Positions 15,630 to 23,969 of a stretch of DNA of 32,963 nucleotides are shown here, in pieces. Position numbers and translations under genes: made by a program. The stretch is taken from contig NZ_WBKM01000053.1 of NCBI RefSeq assembly GCF_015714725.1, positions 1 through 32,963 on the forward strand, read 5' to 3'. Position 1 is the first letter of the stretch. Every line of letters begins with the position of its first letter. The notes beneath the pieces were generated by a model. It was not told the DNA's origin. It searched no databases and saw only the letters and a list, made by a program, of their open reading frames with translations. The stretch comes from Nostoc sp. WHI. GTDB lineage: Bacteria > Cyanobacteriota > Cyanobacteriia > Cyanobacteriales > Nostocaceae.

Positions 15630-17186
15630 GTGATTGAAGCAGAAGTTCATTTGTCACTACATAACTTTTTGCGATCGCAAGCGGGGTTCCCTTCCTGGCC
15701 CCATCATTTGACGATGGCACGGTTGGTAGCACGCGCCTTGCGCCTGGGACGTAGCGCCTTAATTCAAGTCGGGGCGGTTTGCGGCTATCAAGGGCGGTAT
15801 CGTACTAGTTTCGTAGCATCAGCATTGATGTGGCATGGCCCTGTAATCATTGTTGCTCAAGAAGCGGTGCAACAACTTCTGCTGCGGGTAGAAATTCCCC
15901 GGTTACAGCAGTGGCTACCAGCCAACAAACCGATTAGGACAGGTGATGCTTGGCCTGATGCTGAGTTTCAAGGGCTACTGTTAACCTCCCCAGAAGCTTG
16001 GTTAAAAGGACAATTTGCTGGTGGCTCTTGCTTTCCCCAAGGCATTCCCACAATTATTGATGGAGTAGATGATCTCGAAGATTGGGTGCGTCATCAGCTC
16101 ACTCAAGATATTCAACCCCATGATTGGGATCAACTCATGCTAGCTTGCCCAAACCAAGCTGAGGCAATTCGTGAAGCACGCATACAACTGACACACGAAC
16201 TTTTTCAGCATCCTGCTAATCCCTATGAGTGCTATCTAATTTCTCAGCCAGAAATAGAAATTTTAAGCCGTCTGTATTTGGCTTTGGATCAAGCTAACCT
16301 CCCAGATACTTGGAAACATTTCTGGCAGCAATTTCAAAGCCTTGATGAAAATCTTCCCTCCCCTGCCCCCCCTCCTCTCTTCTGGGCGACTATTGCTCAT
16401 CGGCAAGGTTTATTTTCTCTACACTACGCCCCAATTGAATTAGACGAAATACTCTCGCCCATTTGGCAGCGACAACCAGTAGTTTTAATTGGCAGTGCTA
16501 TAGAATCGGAAACTGAAGCTCCCCTCTTCCGACAGCGCTTCGGTTTGGACGATTTAACTTGCTTGAAGTTTTCCTCGGAAAGTCAAGCGGAAGCAATTCA
16601 ATTATATGTACCTTATAAGTTGCCCCTACCCAACACGCCAGAATTTCAAGCGGCGTTTATTCACAAAGTCCGCACGCTGGTTTGTCTGAGTGCTACAGCA
16701 CCAGGACTAACGCTTGTCTTGGTGGGGGATGTACCACTCAAGTCTCAAGTTGGAGCAATTCTAGCCTCAGAGTTTGGTTCGCGGGTGCAAGTAGAAAAAA
16801 CTTGTTTAGATGAGAATGGTATTTTGATTAGCGGTTGGGAGTTTTGGCGAGAACATCAACGAGTCTTGCCCACACCTCATCTGTTAATTATTGCTACTTT
16901 GCCCCTACCATCTTTGGAAAATCCCCTAGTAGCTGGTAGGGTAGCTTACTATAAGCGATCGCATCAAGATTGGTTCCGTTTATACTTGTTGCCAGCAGCT
17001 TTGAATGAATTACAACGCGCGATCGCTCCAGTCAGAGAAAGTCAAGGAATCGTAGCTTTGCTTGATAGTCGTGTCGTTTACCGTAGTTACGGCGCTCAAA
17101 TTCTCTCTGCTTTAAGTCCTCTGGCACGCATTAACTATCTCGATCCCAATCTGTTTTCTAATACTGATGAGGAAAATTCCGCTTAA
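15630..17186 (+). CDS. DinG/XPD-like helicase-domain protein with degenerate ATPase motifs
   Basis: A 518-residue protein that follows the DinG family plan. After MIEAEVHLSLHNFLR and WPHHLTMARLVARAL, the position of Walker A reads VGAVCGYQGRYRTSF (47-61), without GKT. The DEAH position reads TIIDGVDDLEDW (141-152), with only part of the acidic motif. The C-terminal helicase region is recognisable: VVLIGSAIESE, TLPLPSLENPLVAGR, and LPAALNELQRAIAPVRESQGIVALLDSRV where active proteins have a GRLIR arginine motif. It therefore looks like a conserved non-hydrolysing paralogue. A Pro-rich linker (near 245-252) comes from C-rich repeat-like DNA. It starts at GTG (15630), where homology begins. Role unknown; DNA or RNA binding is a fair guess. 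Confidence 0.75.
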   Translation: MIEAEVHLSLHNFLRSQAGFPSWPHHLTMARLVARALRLGRSALIQVGAVCGYQGRYRTSFVASALMWHGPVIIVAQEAVQQLLLRVEIPRLQQWLPANKPIRTGDAWPDAEFQGLLLTSPEAWLKGQFAGGSCFPQGIPTIIDGVDDLEDWVRHQLTQDIQPHDWDQLMLACPNQAEAIREARIQLTHELFQHPANPYECYLISQPEIEILSRLYLALDQANLPDTWKHFWQQFQSLDENLPSPAPPPLFWATIAHRQGLFSLHYAPIELDEILSPIWQRQPVVLIGSAIESETEAPLFRQRFGLDDLTCLKFSSESQAEAIQLYVPYKLPLPNTPEFQAAFIHKVRTLVCLSATAPGLTLVLVGDVPLKSQVGAILASEFGSRVQVEKTCLDENGILISGWEFWREHQRVLPTPHLLIIATLPLPSLENPLVAGRVAYYKRSHQDWFRLYLLPAALNELQRAIAPVRESQGIVALLDSRVVYRSYGAQILSALSPLARINYLDPNLFSNTDEENSA

Positions 17187-17196
17187 AGTCATTCAT

Positions 17197-17236
17197 CAAT
17201 GCCCAATGCCCCATGCCCCATGCCCCATGCCCAATT
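17197..17236. repeat. STRR: ATGCCCC heptamers
   Basis: About five copies of ATGCCCC or its variant ATGCCCA follow the stop of the DinG-like gene by 11 bases. Confidence 0.8.
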
Positions 17237-17355
17237 TAAATTTTGTCAACCAAAGTGCGATCGGTTAAAAGCAAGTACTATTATCAGCTTATAGTTAGAG
17301 ATGTGATTCCTGGCAAGCTAAATTTAGAACCTAAGTAGAATTTGAATTGCTGATT

Positions 17356-17568
17356 ATGGGTGAAGCAAAGCGTCGTAAAACCTCACTAGGGGAAACATAC
17401 GGTCAAGAGACTCGGATCTTGCCTTGGGTTCCCATCACAAAAACTCAAGCCGAACTATTTGTCACTTGGACTACTCGCGGTGCCTGGATAGGTATTGGCG
17501 TTATGGTTGTAGCATGGGCAACTATCCGTTTTATCGGCCCAGCTTTCGGTTGGTGGCAAGTATTCTGA
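17356..17568 (+). CDS. DUF2839-like small membrane protein
   Basis: A 70-residue protein beginning MGEAKRRKTSLGE, the characteristic opening of the cyanobacterial DUF2839 family, with one membrane segment (about 40-62, GAWIGIGVMVVAWATIRFIG) near the C-terminus. Function unknown. I choose the ATG at 17356; an in-frame TTG at 17347 would only add Met-Leu-Ile. It may be transcribed on its own, since a repeat-rich spacer separates it from the DinG-like gene. Confidence 0.8.
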   Translation: MGEAKRRKTSLGETYGQETRILPWVPITKTQAELFVTWTTRGAWIGIGVMVVAWATIRFIGPAFGWWQVF

Positions 17569-17619
17569 TAAAATCCAATAAATTTGTAAATACTTAGCGG
17601 AGCGAAACCCAACTTATAC

Positions 17620-18052
17620 AGGACTTACGCACTTAAGGGACTTCCAAATAAAAAATATCCAAAAATTTCTTGTGGTGCGGGCATCTTGCCCGCTAATCAC
17701 CAAGGACGGGCAAGATGCCATTGGTGTCAACTTAACGTAAAAACCAGTCTAGATAATGCTTTTAGAGATTGTCTCGTTCCCAGTCTCCGACTGGGAATGC
17801 ATAACGGGAGGCTCCGCCTCAAGACTTGCGGCAGAGCCGCGATGAGCAGCATTTCTAGCCAGAGGCTAGAAACGAGGTTTAAAAGGGATTTAAGCTTAAG
17901 TTGACACCAATGGCAAGATGCCCATCCCACAAGATGGAATAATTTATTTTCTGGTGTTCCCTAAAACCTGGAACCTTTATCCTCCCTAAAAATAGGGAAT
18001 CTTAAGAGCTAATTTTTTAAGCGGTTTGTTGGATTTTTTGTACGTAAGTCCT
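17620..18052. mobile_element. Outer miniature element with AGGACTTACGCA ends, carrying a nested element
   Basis: AGGACTTACGCA at 17620-17631 and TACGTAAGTCCT at 18041-18052 are inverted repeats matching at 11 of 12 positions. Without the inner element the unit would be about 230 bp. It contains the inverted pair GGGCATCTTGCCCG / CGGGCAAGATGCCC, the second arm of which was split by the nested insertion. No coding capacity. No clear target duplication; the flanks contain TA. Confidence 0.6.
17720..17911. mobile_element. 192-bp MITE with 16-bp terminal repeats and 11-bp target duplication
   Basis: ATTGGTGTCAACTTAA (17720-17735) and its exact complement (17896-17911) bound the element. GGCAAGATGCC directly flanks it on both sides (17709-17719 and 17912-17922). 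The interior carries four small hairpins, including CCCAGTC-TCC-GACTGGG and CTAGCC-AGA-GGCTAG. A truncated copy in opposite orientation lies at 13162-13304. Non-coding. Confidence 0.9.
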
Positions 18053-18764
18053 AGATATACAAAATTTTCAAACGTTGGTTTACCCTATGTAATTCAAAGC
18101 AATCCATATCTGGAGAAATTACTTTTCAAATTTATATAATAAATAATCATTCAAGAAAAACAAATTATTGAAATAAATTATATATAGATTTAATTAGGCA
18201 AAATCCAACTAAGATACATGTTTTTCTAGCTTTTAGAGTTTTGATTTATTTAAGATGCTATTTACGACTCTTTCCAGAGAAGCACTATTTAAATTTTAAA
18301 TATTATTGATTAACAGAACTCATCAAAATATACCGTCTTGCCTTTAGATACTGGCTACACTAGAGATGCTACTGCAATGCTGAGTTTTTACAAAAGCTCA
18401 TAAACTAAACCCCTTGGCAGATTTACCCAGATTTTACCTTAACAAACAGCTATACCCTTGAGAATACACAAGGAGTTTCTCCGCTTGGCTACTTTCGTCT
18501 TAAAATGAGATTGTCTATGCCTTAATACAACTTTACTAGGATATCTCAATATATTTATCTGAAAATATTGCCTAAATGGCAATATTGCTACTCTGAGTTT
18601 AGTTATTGTCAGCCTTGAGTCTATTCAATTATTAACTCTATAATCAAATTTTTCTCTTAACTACGTGCAAATTGTATAAAAACTTGCAGCTATAATGCTA
18701 GAATTACTTAATATCGAATTTGCACTGTGATCTATTTAACTTTATCTGTACAGGAGGAATTTAC
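18053..18764. other. AT-rich intergenic region
   Basis: About 700 bases with no supported gene. A 9-bp hairpin AATATTGCC-TAAAT-GGCAATATT lies near 18566-18588. A TATAAT sequence at 18691-18696 precedes the small candidate reading frame at 18765, but no convincing -35 box pairs with it. Confidence 0.5.
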
Positions 18765-18830
18765 TTGGTATACTTGTTCATCTGTCCATACCAAAATCTA
18801 CGTTACAAAGCTTATATAGGGAATAATTAA
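18765..18830 (+). CDS. Candidate 21-residue small protein
   Basis: A TTG codon at 18765 sits 7 bases after a perfect AGGAGG (18752-18757) and opens 21 codons (MVYLFICPYQNLRYKAYIGNN) before TAA. The peptide is aromatic-rich with one cysteine and matches nothing I recognise. The strong ribosome-binding site is the only evidence. A second tiny frame (ATG at 18843, 16 residues, MTQQNYVKDFTSSEFG) follows 12 bases later without such a site. The pair could be relics of a larger gene. Confidence 0.25.
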   Translation: MVYLFICPYQNLRYKAYIGNN

Positions 18831-19091
18831 GCAAGACGTACTATGACGCAGCAAAATTATGTTAAAGACTTCACCAGCAGTGAATTTGGCTAAACATAAT
18901 TGAGAAGAACGCAATATGCAGCTTTTCTGTAGTTGACTAGGGCTGCATTTGAGTTATTCTTAAGGCGGCTCGATTCATATAGGAATCGACCCTGACAGAA
19001 GTGTATAAAGATATAGTTAAATTTAGAAATTCTGTCCGATATTTTGAATTTGCAAACTGAATAGTTTGATACAACGCTCAAAACCTTGATG

Positions 19092-19113
19092 CACTACCCT
19101 AAATAAGGTAGTG
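19092..19113. other. Hairpin upstream of the DUF1815-like gene
   Basis: CACTACC and GGTAGTG form a 7-bp stem with an 8-base loop about 120 bases before the chosen GTG start. It may be part of the leader or end a preceding transcript. Confidence 0.4.
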
Positions 19114-19236
19114 AATTAACGACTCAATATCATCTGTCTGGGAATTGTAATGAATAGTCTACAATACCAGTGGACGAGAAAATCTAAAGAAAATATAAAA
19201 GAAACTCAAATATACTGTGGTGTCTGGAGGGCAAAA

Positions 19237-19581
19237 GTGTTTCTGAGACTGGCACATCAACATCAACAATTCGTTCAAGACTTGGTAATGAACCTGCAAG
19301 CCTTGGCGACTGTACTAGAGCGGCGTGGATATCCTGCGTCCTGCTACACCTGTGGCAACCAAATGAATAGTGCGTCATTTATGGTTAGCTTGGGTGATAA
19401 TCACCTGATTCGGTTTTTAGTGTCCGATTACGGAATTACTTGGACAGAAATGCGGGATGACCGCGAATTAATGAAGCTAGAAGGTGCGGAGGCAATTAGC
19501 CAACTAGACGAACTAGCTAATCTTGTTAAGCAGTTTGTGCAAGTAGATACAGGCTCTAAAACTCTTGCCAAGAAGTATTAG
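19237..19581 (+). CDS. DUF1815-like conserved cyanobacterial protein
   Basis: With the start at GTG 19237 the protein has 114 residues: MFLRLAHQHQQFVQDLVMNLQAL, then ERRGYPASCYTCG, NSASFMVSLGDNHLIRFLVSDYGITWTEMRDDRELMKLEGAEAI. This resembles the small cyanobacterial family DUF1815, from memory of family sequences. Function unknown. GGAGG lies 6 bases before the GTG, which decides the start; an upstream in-frame ATG at 19150 would add 29 unconserved-looking residues. It is probably soluble, with two cysteines four residues apart in SCYTCG. Its neighbours give no functional hint. Confidence 0.75.
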   Translation: MFLRLAHQHQQFVQDLVMNLQALATVLERRGYPASCYTCGNQMNSASFMVSLGDNHLIRFLVSDYGITWTEMRDDRELMKLEGAEAISQLDELANLVKQFVQVDTGSKTLAKKY

Positions 19582-19806
19582 GGTTCCAAAGGTTGATCGC
19601 AAATTACAAATTGATTGTTGGTAATTGGTAATAGGGGCTTGGTGATGATCGCTCATTACCGTTAAGTGATTGGTTCGTGGCTGGCCTGTCGTATATTTTT
19701 TGTATGCATTCTGCCTATAATTTTGGTAATAGCGATCGCCATTACCAAATCTTCCAATTTATAGAGCAGCCACAAGCTTAAAAAAAGGCATCCTCTGGCA
19801 GAGGTG
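19582..19806. other. Intergenic stretch with degenerate repeats
   Basis: Loose 7-base periodicity (GATTGTTGGTAATTGGTAAT and similar) suggests decayed STRRs. No gene is seen. CCTCTGGCAGAGG (19792-19804) is a palindrome at the edge of the following element. Confidence 0.5.
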
Positions 19807-20009
19807 GCTACGGTGTACACACAAGTCGAAAAAAGCGCGATTCTCTCGTTCCCATGCTCTGCGTGGGAATGGCTGATTAGGGGCTGCCGCCTTCAGTTAG
19901 ACATTGAGCCAGAGACTCAATGAAGGCATTCCCAGGCGGCAGCCCAGGAACGAGGAAAACGAGGAAAGCCTTATCAAGTTGGTTTTTAGGACTTGTGTGT
20001 ACACCGTAG
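19807..20009. mobile_element. About 200-bp MITE with 20-bp perfect terminal repeats and 10-bp target duplication
   Basis: CTACGGTGTACACACAAGTC (19808-19827) and its exact complement (19990-20009) are the ends. GGCAGAGGTG is present directly on both sides (19797-19806 and 20010-20019). The interior includes CTCGTTCCCA...TGGGAATG and GGGCTGCCGCC...GGCGGCAGCCC pairings, similar in style to the element at 17720. It lies 25 bases beyond the stop of the CHAT gene. No protein is encoded. Confidence 0.9.
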
Positions 20010-20034
20010 GGCAGAGGTGAGAAGCGATCAACAC

Positions 20035-22104
20035 TTAAAGCCCATTGCCAATCAAAATAAAGGGTGCCCAATAATACGGATGACTAAAGTTACTAATTGC
20101 TTTTACGGGTGTTTGGTCATTTGTTGCCTTCCAGTTTCCGGTAATTAATGAAATTTGAGCTTGTCGTAAGGCTTCTGTTTTAATCAATCCCCTAGAGGAT
20201 AGTGTAGTATAAAAAGCAGTCATTAGTGCCTGTGTACCACCATCATCCACAGACCATAACGAGGCGATCGCGGCTCTAGCGCCAGTTTGTTGCATTTGAT
20301 AGCCAAAGCCCAAAATTTCCTCACCGTTACCTAACTTGCCTCCCAAGCCGGTTTCACAGGCACTTAACACTACCAAATCTACATTAGGTAGTGACCAAGA
20401 GGCGATATTTCTAAAGTTAACGCGATCGCCATTCCCAAATAAAATAAACGAATCTTCAGGTTTACCTACCACAAAAGCTGCATGAGTCGCTAAATGGACA
20501 ATTGTATAATCATCCATTTGCGGTACAGTGACTCTGGGGCTAAAAGCCTTGTCTAAAAGTTTCTTAGTTTCAGGAACCATCGAGGCTAAACTTTCCACTT
20601 CCCGCATTGCAAAGGGCAAACCAGCGAAAGCAACCTGCCGATTACCAACTTTGACTTGATAATTACCTTTAGTAAAGGCAGCTGCTAAAACCCGCAAAGT
20701 AGATTGTTTTGGGGTGTTTAAGTTAGTCAGGCTAGCAGATGTGATGTGATTGACACTAAAGCGCTGCACTAGCCATTGCTTGCCATCATATAAAGCAGTT
20801 AAAGGAATGTAGCGTAACTGATCATCTGGAGCGTAAATCAGAGTTTGTGTACCTGAAAGCTTCAGGTCTTTTTCTATCGGTTTTATTAGCCAGTTATACA
20901 ATTGGCGTGCGGGTGTTTTGATATTTCGACTGGGATTTATTAAAGCTTGACGGAAAGTAACAATTGTCTGATGCAGATTTTCGCGCTTTACAGCAACGGT
21001 GCGATGAATTGGTGGAGAATCAGGAGTTACCAGTACCAATTCCAAGCTATCTTTTAAAATTAGTGGGTAGAGTAGTGCAGATTTTTGAGGTAGTCGCGCC
21101 AAATTATCCCGAAGTTCGTTGAGACTATCCAAATCCAAATTTTGCCGCCTAGCTGTACGGCTAATTTGGTCTATCTGTGCTTTGATTTGAGGACTATCAA
21201 TAAATTCGTTAAATTCATCCAGGAGTTGCTGCTGAGTTAACACTAATTGCTCAATACGTTGTTTCTGTTGGAGCGATCGCTCTTCGGGAGAAATTTTACG
21301 TAGTGTTGTTAGTTCTTTACCTAATACAACAGCATTATCCAGAGTTTTATCCAACTTTTGTTTAATCGGTTTTTCTATTGCCGCTATATTAATACCTTTG
21401 GCAGTACGTTGATTACCTGACACATTCTGAAGATATTCTTCTAGTTCTTCAACTTTGAGTAAATCCATTGTCCGTTGCGCTTCCGCAACACGTTCCTGTT
21501 TAAGTAACCGTTCACCCAAAATCCGATATGTCTGACTAACAGTGATGCTGTAAGCATCTGGTTGTGGCGTACTTAGTGTTGATGGATTCAAGCGAGCTTT
21601 TTCACGATTAATCAAGCAATGCTTGTAGAAAAAAATTGCTAACTCTGGTTTGTTTTGGATATCGAATAAGTAACCTATATTACTGTAGGTTTTGCCAAGT
21701 CGAACGAGATCCCCAAGTTCTTTGTTAATTAATATGGCTTGCTGATAAGATTGAAGTGCTTCGGAATACTTTCTTTGACTTTGGTATATTCTGCCAATGT
21801 TGTTGAATGTTATAGCTTCCCAAGAGCGCTCTCCATGTTCTCTAGTGATAGCTAATGCTTTTTGTAACCTCTGCAACGCTTCTGTATACTGACCTTGCCG
21901 AGATTCTTTGATAGCCTCTTCGTTGAGTCTTGCAATTTCTAATTGACTATTGTTCTTGGGTGAAGCCTGAGCTTTTTCTCCAGAGTCATACCTCAACTTT
22001 GCATTTGTGCTTACCTGGTTATTGTCTGGGTAGGTCATCCCAAAACCTAGTAAACTAAGTAAAGTCAAAGTCATAACACTAATATACCGAAGACTAGGCT
22101 GCAT
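20035..22104 (-). CDS. TPR and CHAT domain protein (caspase-like peptidase)
   Basis: A 689-residue exported or membrane-anchored protein. A hydrophobic N-terminus (about 8-24) looks like a signal peptide. TPR repeats follow (about 55-165), including YTEALQRLQKALAI and YSEALQSYQQAILI. A helical, coiled-coil-like section (about 200-340) precedes a C-terminal CHAT domain (about 395-689). The caspase-like dyad appears intact: His541 in VHLATHAAF and Cys583 in VVLSACETG. CHAT proteins are clan CD cysteine peptidases and are numerous in filamentous cyanobacteria; some act in cell-death systems. No partner or substrate gene is adjacent. The ATG is at 22104. A MITE lies directly downstream. Confidence 0.9.
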   Translation of the reverse strand: MQPSLRYISVMTLTLLSLLGFGMTYPDNNQVSTNAKLRYDSGEKAQASPKNNSQLEIARLNEEAIKESRQGQYTEALQRLQKALAITREHGERSWEAITFNNIGRIYQSQRKYSEALQSYQQAILINKELGDLVRLGKTYSNIGYLFDIQNKPELAIFFYKHCLINREKARLNPSTLSTPQPDAYSITVSQTYRILGERLLKQERVAEAQRTMDLLKVEELEEYLQNVSGNQRTAKGINIAAIEKPIKQKLDKTLDNAVVLGKELTTLRKISPEERSLQQKQRIEQLVLTQQQLLDEFNEFIDSPQIKAQIDQISRTARRQNLDLDSLNELRDNLARLPQKSALLYPLILKDSLELVLVTPDSPPIHRTVAVKRENLHQTIVTFRQALINPSRNIKTPARQLYNWLIKPIEKDLKLSGTQTLIYAPDDQLRYIPLTALYDGKQWLVQRFSVNHITSASLTNLNTPKQSTLRVLAAAFTKGNYQVKVGNRQVAFAGLPFAMREVESLASMVPETKKLLDKAFSPRVTVPQMDDYTIVHLATHAAFVVGKPEDSFILFGNGDRVNFRNIASWSLPNVDLVVLSACETGLGGKLGNGEEILGFGYQMQQTGARAAIASLWSVDDGGTQALMTAFYTTLSSRGLIKTEALRQAQISLITGNWKATNDQTPVKAISNFSHPYYWAPFILIGNGL

Positions 22105-22221
22105 AACAAAACATTCCCTATACTCGGAGATGTAAATATTAAATCAAGAAGTGGGGCAACGCAATTAATTTTTATACTATTTAATGATTGAGAAAATTTA
22201 TAGGTACTGAGAAACTTGAAA

Positions 22222-22725
22222 ATGTCAGAAGAAAAACCCAGTCAATCGAAATTACCACCAACTAGCGCCCTTGACAATCCATCAAATCATGAATTTGAGA
22301 ATTGGTTTGAATATCCTGTCAGAGTACAACCTCACCACACGGACTACGCAGGTATTGTCTGGCACGGTTCTTACTTAGCTTGGATGGAAGAAGCACGGAT
22401 TGAATGTTTGCGATCTATCGGAATTGAATTTGCTGATTTAGTCGCTATAGGTTGCGATTTACCAGTTGTAGAACTGTCGGTGCGTTATCACAGTTCAATT
22501 CGATTGGGTATAGCAGTAGTAGTAAAAACGCGCATGGCTGAGGTGACTGGTGTGCGGATTAATTGGGATTATGCCATTGTCTCAACTGATGGACAACAAT
22601 TGTACGTCACTGCCAAGGTGACTTTAGTAGCTTTAGATCGGGAAAGAGGTAAGATTATGCGTCAGTTGCCAGCGAGTGTTAAGGATGCGTTTGCTAAAAT
22701 TTCAGCATTAAATAATAATTTTTAA
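22222..22725 (+). CDS. Acyl-CoA thioesterase (4HBT hot-dog fold)
   Basis: A 167-residue hot-dog fold protein of the YbgC/FadM type. The catalytic motif reads HHTDYAGIVWHGSYLAWMEEAR (about 36-57), with the aspartate of the DYxGIVxHxxY pattern. The middle has VVELSVRYHSSIRLG. In cyanobacteria one such enzyme hydrolyses 1,4-dihydroxy-2-naphthoyl-CoA for phylloquinone; whether this is that enzyme cannot be decided. About 30 unconserved residues precede the fold. ATG 22222 is preferred to TTG 22216. It is convergent with the small membrane protein gene, four bases between the stops, and divergent from the CHAT gene. Confidence 0.88.
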   Translation: MSEEKPSQSKLPPTSALDNPSNHEFENWFEYPVRVQPHHTDYAGIVWHGSYLAWMEEARIECLRSIGIEFADLVAIGCDLPVVELSVRYHSSIRLGIAVVVKTRMAEVTGVRINWDYAIVSTDGQQLYVTAKVTLVALDRERGKIMRQLPASVKDAFAKISALNNNF

Positions 22726-22729
22726 TTTT

Positions 22730-22927
22730 CTATTTGCCACTTTGGATCTGGGATAGAGTTTGAGCAAACTGCGTTACCTTGTGCCATATATCTTGTGGAG
22801 TAATGCCAAAGCCGATATTTAATAAAACAAGAATTGCGGCAATAGTTAAGGCATTGCTCACGGTTGTTTTCAGTAACTTCCACAATATTATGAAGACGAT
22901 CCAAGCCACAATCAGCATAGCAATCAT
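22730..22927 (-). CDS. Small membrane protein of unknown function
   Basis: A 65-residue protein with two hydrophobic stretches, about 1-17 (MIAMLIVAWIVFIILW) and 23-42 (SNALTIAAILVLLNIGFGI), then a polar tail GITPQDIWHKVTQFAQTLSQ. The composition, an AGGAA sequence about 10 bases before the ATG and tight packing against the thioesterase gene support a real gene. I recall similar short proteins in other cyanobacteria but know no function. Confidence 0.65.
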   Translation of the reverse strand: MIAMLIVAWIVFIILWKLLKTTVSNALTIAAILVLLNIGFGITPQDIWHKVTQFAQTLSQIQSGK

Positions 22928-23339
22928 ATATATTAATTCCTTAATAATTGCCCTTGTCTGAGAGTGTGTCTATTCAGAAAGGGTAAATTTTTTTGGTAAC
23001 AATTATTGGCAAAAAAGCTATTATACCCAATTAATAGTATTAACTAAAACTGGGCTTTTTCGCGTAAACGCTCCAAAAATATTTTACACGAGAATAAGAC
23101 AATAATTTCGATTTCAGGCGACTTATTTGGCAATTTGGCAACTAAGTTGCTTGAAAAATTTTTCTCTCTTAATATTTTTGTATCAATTTGTTGATGACTT
23201 CGTTAATCTGTGCGATCGCGTTGGCGTAGCCTGTCTGCTTAGAACTTAGCACTGACGCATTTATTGAGGTTGATGGAAAGTGCGTAGTTTACAGCCGTAG
23301 GCATCGCATATATAATGTAGAATTTCAATATTACAGAAA
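22928..23339. other. Intergenic region without supported genes
   Basis: 412 bases, AT-rich. It contains GTGCGATCGCGTTGGCGTAG (from 23212), a HIP1-bearing module of a kind common in Nostoc intergenic DNA. Nothing else was recognised. Confidence 0.5.
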
Positions 23340-23678
23340 TTACCTCTGAATAAGCGATAATTCTTGCCTAATTGATTCAGTAATCGCATCCACTAAAACC
23401 AAACGCTGACTAATTGGTAATTGCAGAACAGATTGCTTTAAGTCCTGTGCAGATAAATTTAGTAACTCTGATTGCAAACTATTTTGATTCTGTGGTAAAA
23501 GTTTCTTTAAATTATTTTTAAAATCTACACGAAGTGTCTCTAAAAACATACAATCATTTCCAATATCCGATATCTCATCCTCATCTATATTTTCATTATT
23601 TAGGCGTTCTTCATATACTTTTATTAAGTTATCAATCGCTTCAATAATAAACTGAATATCTTTAAAAGATAATTTCAT
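23340..23678 (-). CDS. Hypothetical protein with addiction-module-like C-terminal motif
   Basis: A 112-residue, mostly helical, acidic protein. The N-terminal part, MKLSFKDIQFIIEAIDNLIKVYEERL and on, is unrecognised. The C-terminus LPISQRLVLVDAITESIRQEL resembles the short motif of the putative addiction-module component family (LPxxERLxLVxxIxxSI). No toxin gene is beside it. I prefer the ATG at 23678; the same frame is open to 23798 but that extension runs through a GGCAAGA heptamer repeat. Function unassigned. Confidence 0.55.
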   Translation of the reverse strand: MKLSFKDIQFIIEAIDNLIKVYEERLNNENIDEDEISDIGNDCMFLETLRVDFKNNLKKLLPQNQNSLQSELLNLSAQDLKQSVLQLPISQRLVLVDAITESIRQELSLIQR

Positions 23679-23735
23679 GTTTCCTAACCAAAGTATATAT
23701 AGCAATCCGATTTTATTTTTGAACTTATCTGTGTA

Positions 23736-23766
23736 GGCAGGCAAGAGGCAAGAGGCAAAGGGAAAG
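23736..23766. repeat. STRR: GGCAAGA heptamers
   Basis: GGCAGGCAAGAGGCAAGAGG and following bases show a 7-base period about three times, in the upstream region of the antitoxin-like gene. Confidence 0.65.
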
Positions 23767-23969
23767 AATGCTCTTTGAATTGTACGGAGTTTTTTCAAAA
23801 ATCAAATGTGAGTCCTATATTTGACTTTTAACTGATTTTATAAAACTTTTCTCCCATCTGCCTGAGTAAAATTTTATAGTCTTCAAGCATTGAGGCATTT
23901 AAGCAGTGATGCATTATTTATTCATTAAAATGTACTGTAGAGGTTAGTTACCACTGATAAATTTAACCG

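Noticed and set aside
18890..19081. 63-residue minus-strand open frame
   Set aside because: Composition is not convincing, no ribosome-binding site or recognisable motif, and it sits in AT-rich intergenic DNA.
19150..19236. N-terminal extension of the DUF1815-like protein from the ATG at 19150
   Set aside because: The GTG at 19237 has GGAGG at ideal distance and starts where the conserved sequence begins.
17569..19236. tRNA or structured RNA gene in the long gap
   Set aside because: No cloverleaf or known RNA motif was recognised by eye; only short hairpins and mobile elements were seen. A covariance-model search would be decisive.
19877..20071. Minus-strand frame through the MITE and CHAT 3' end
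   Set aside because: It lies in the inverted-repeat element and overlaps the CHAT gene in another frame.
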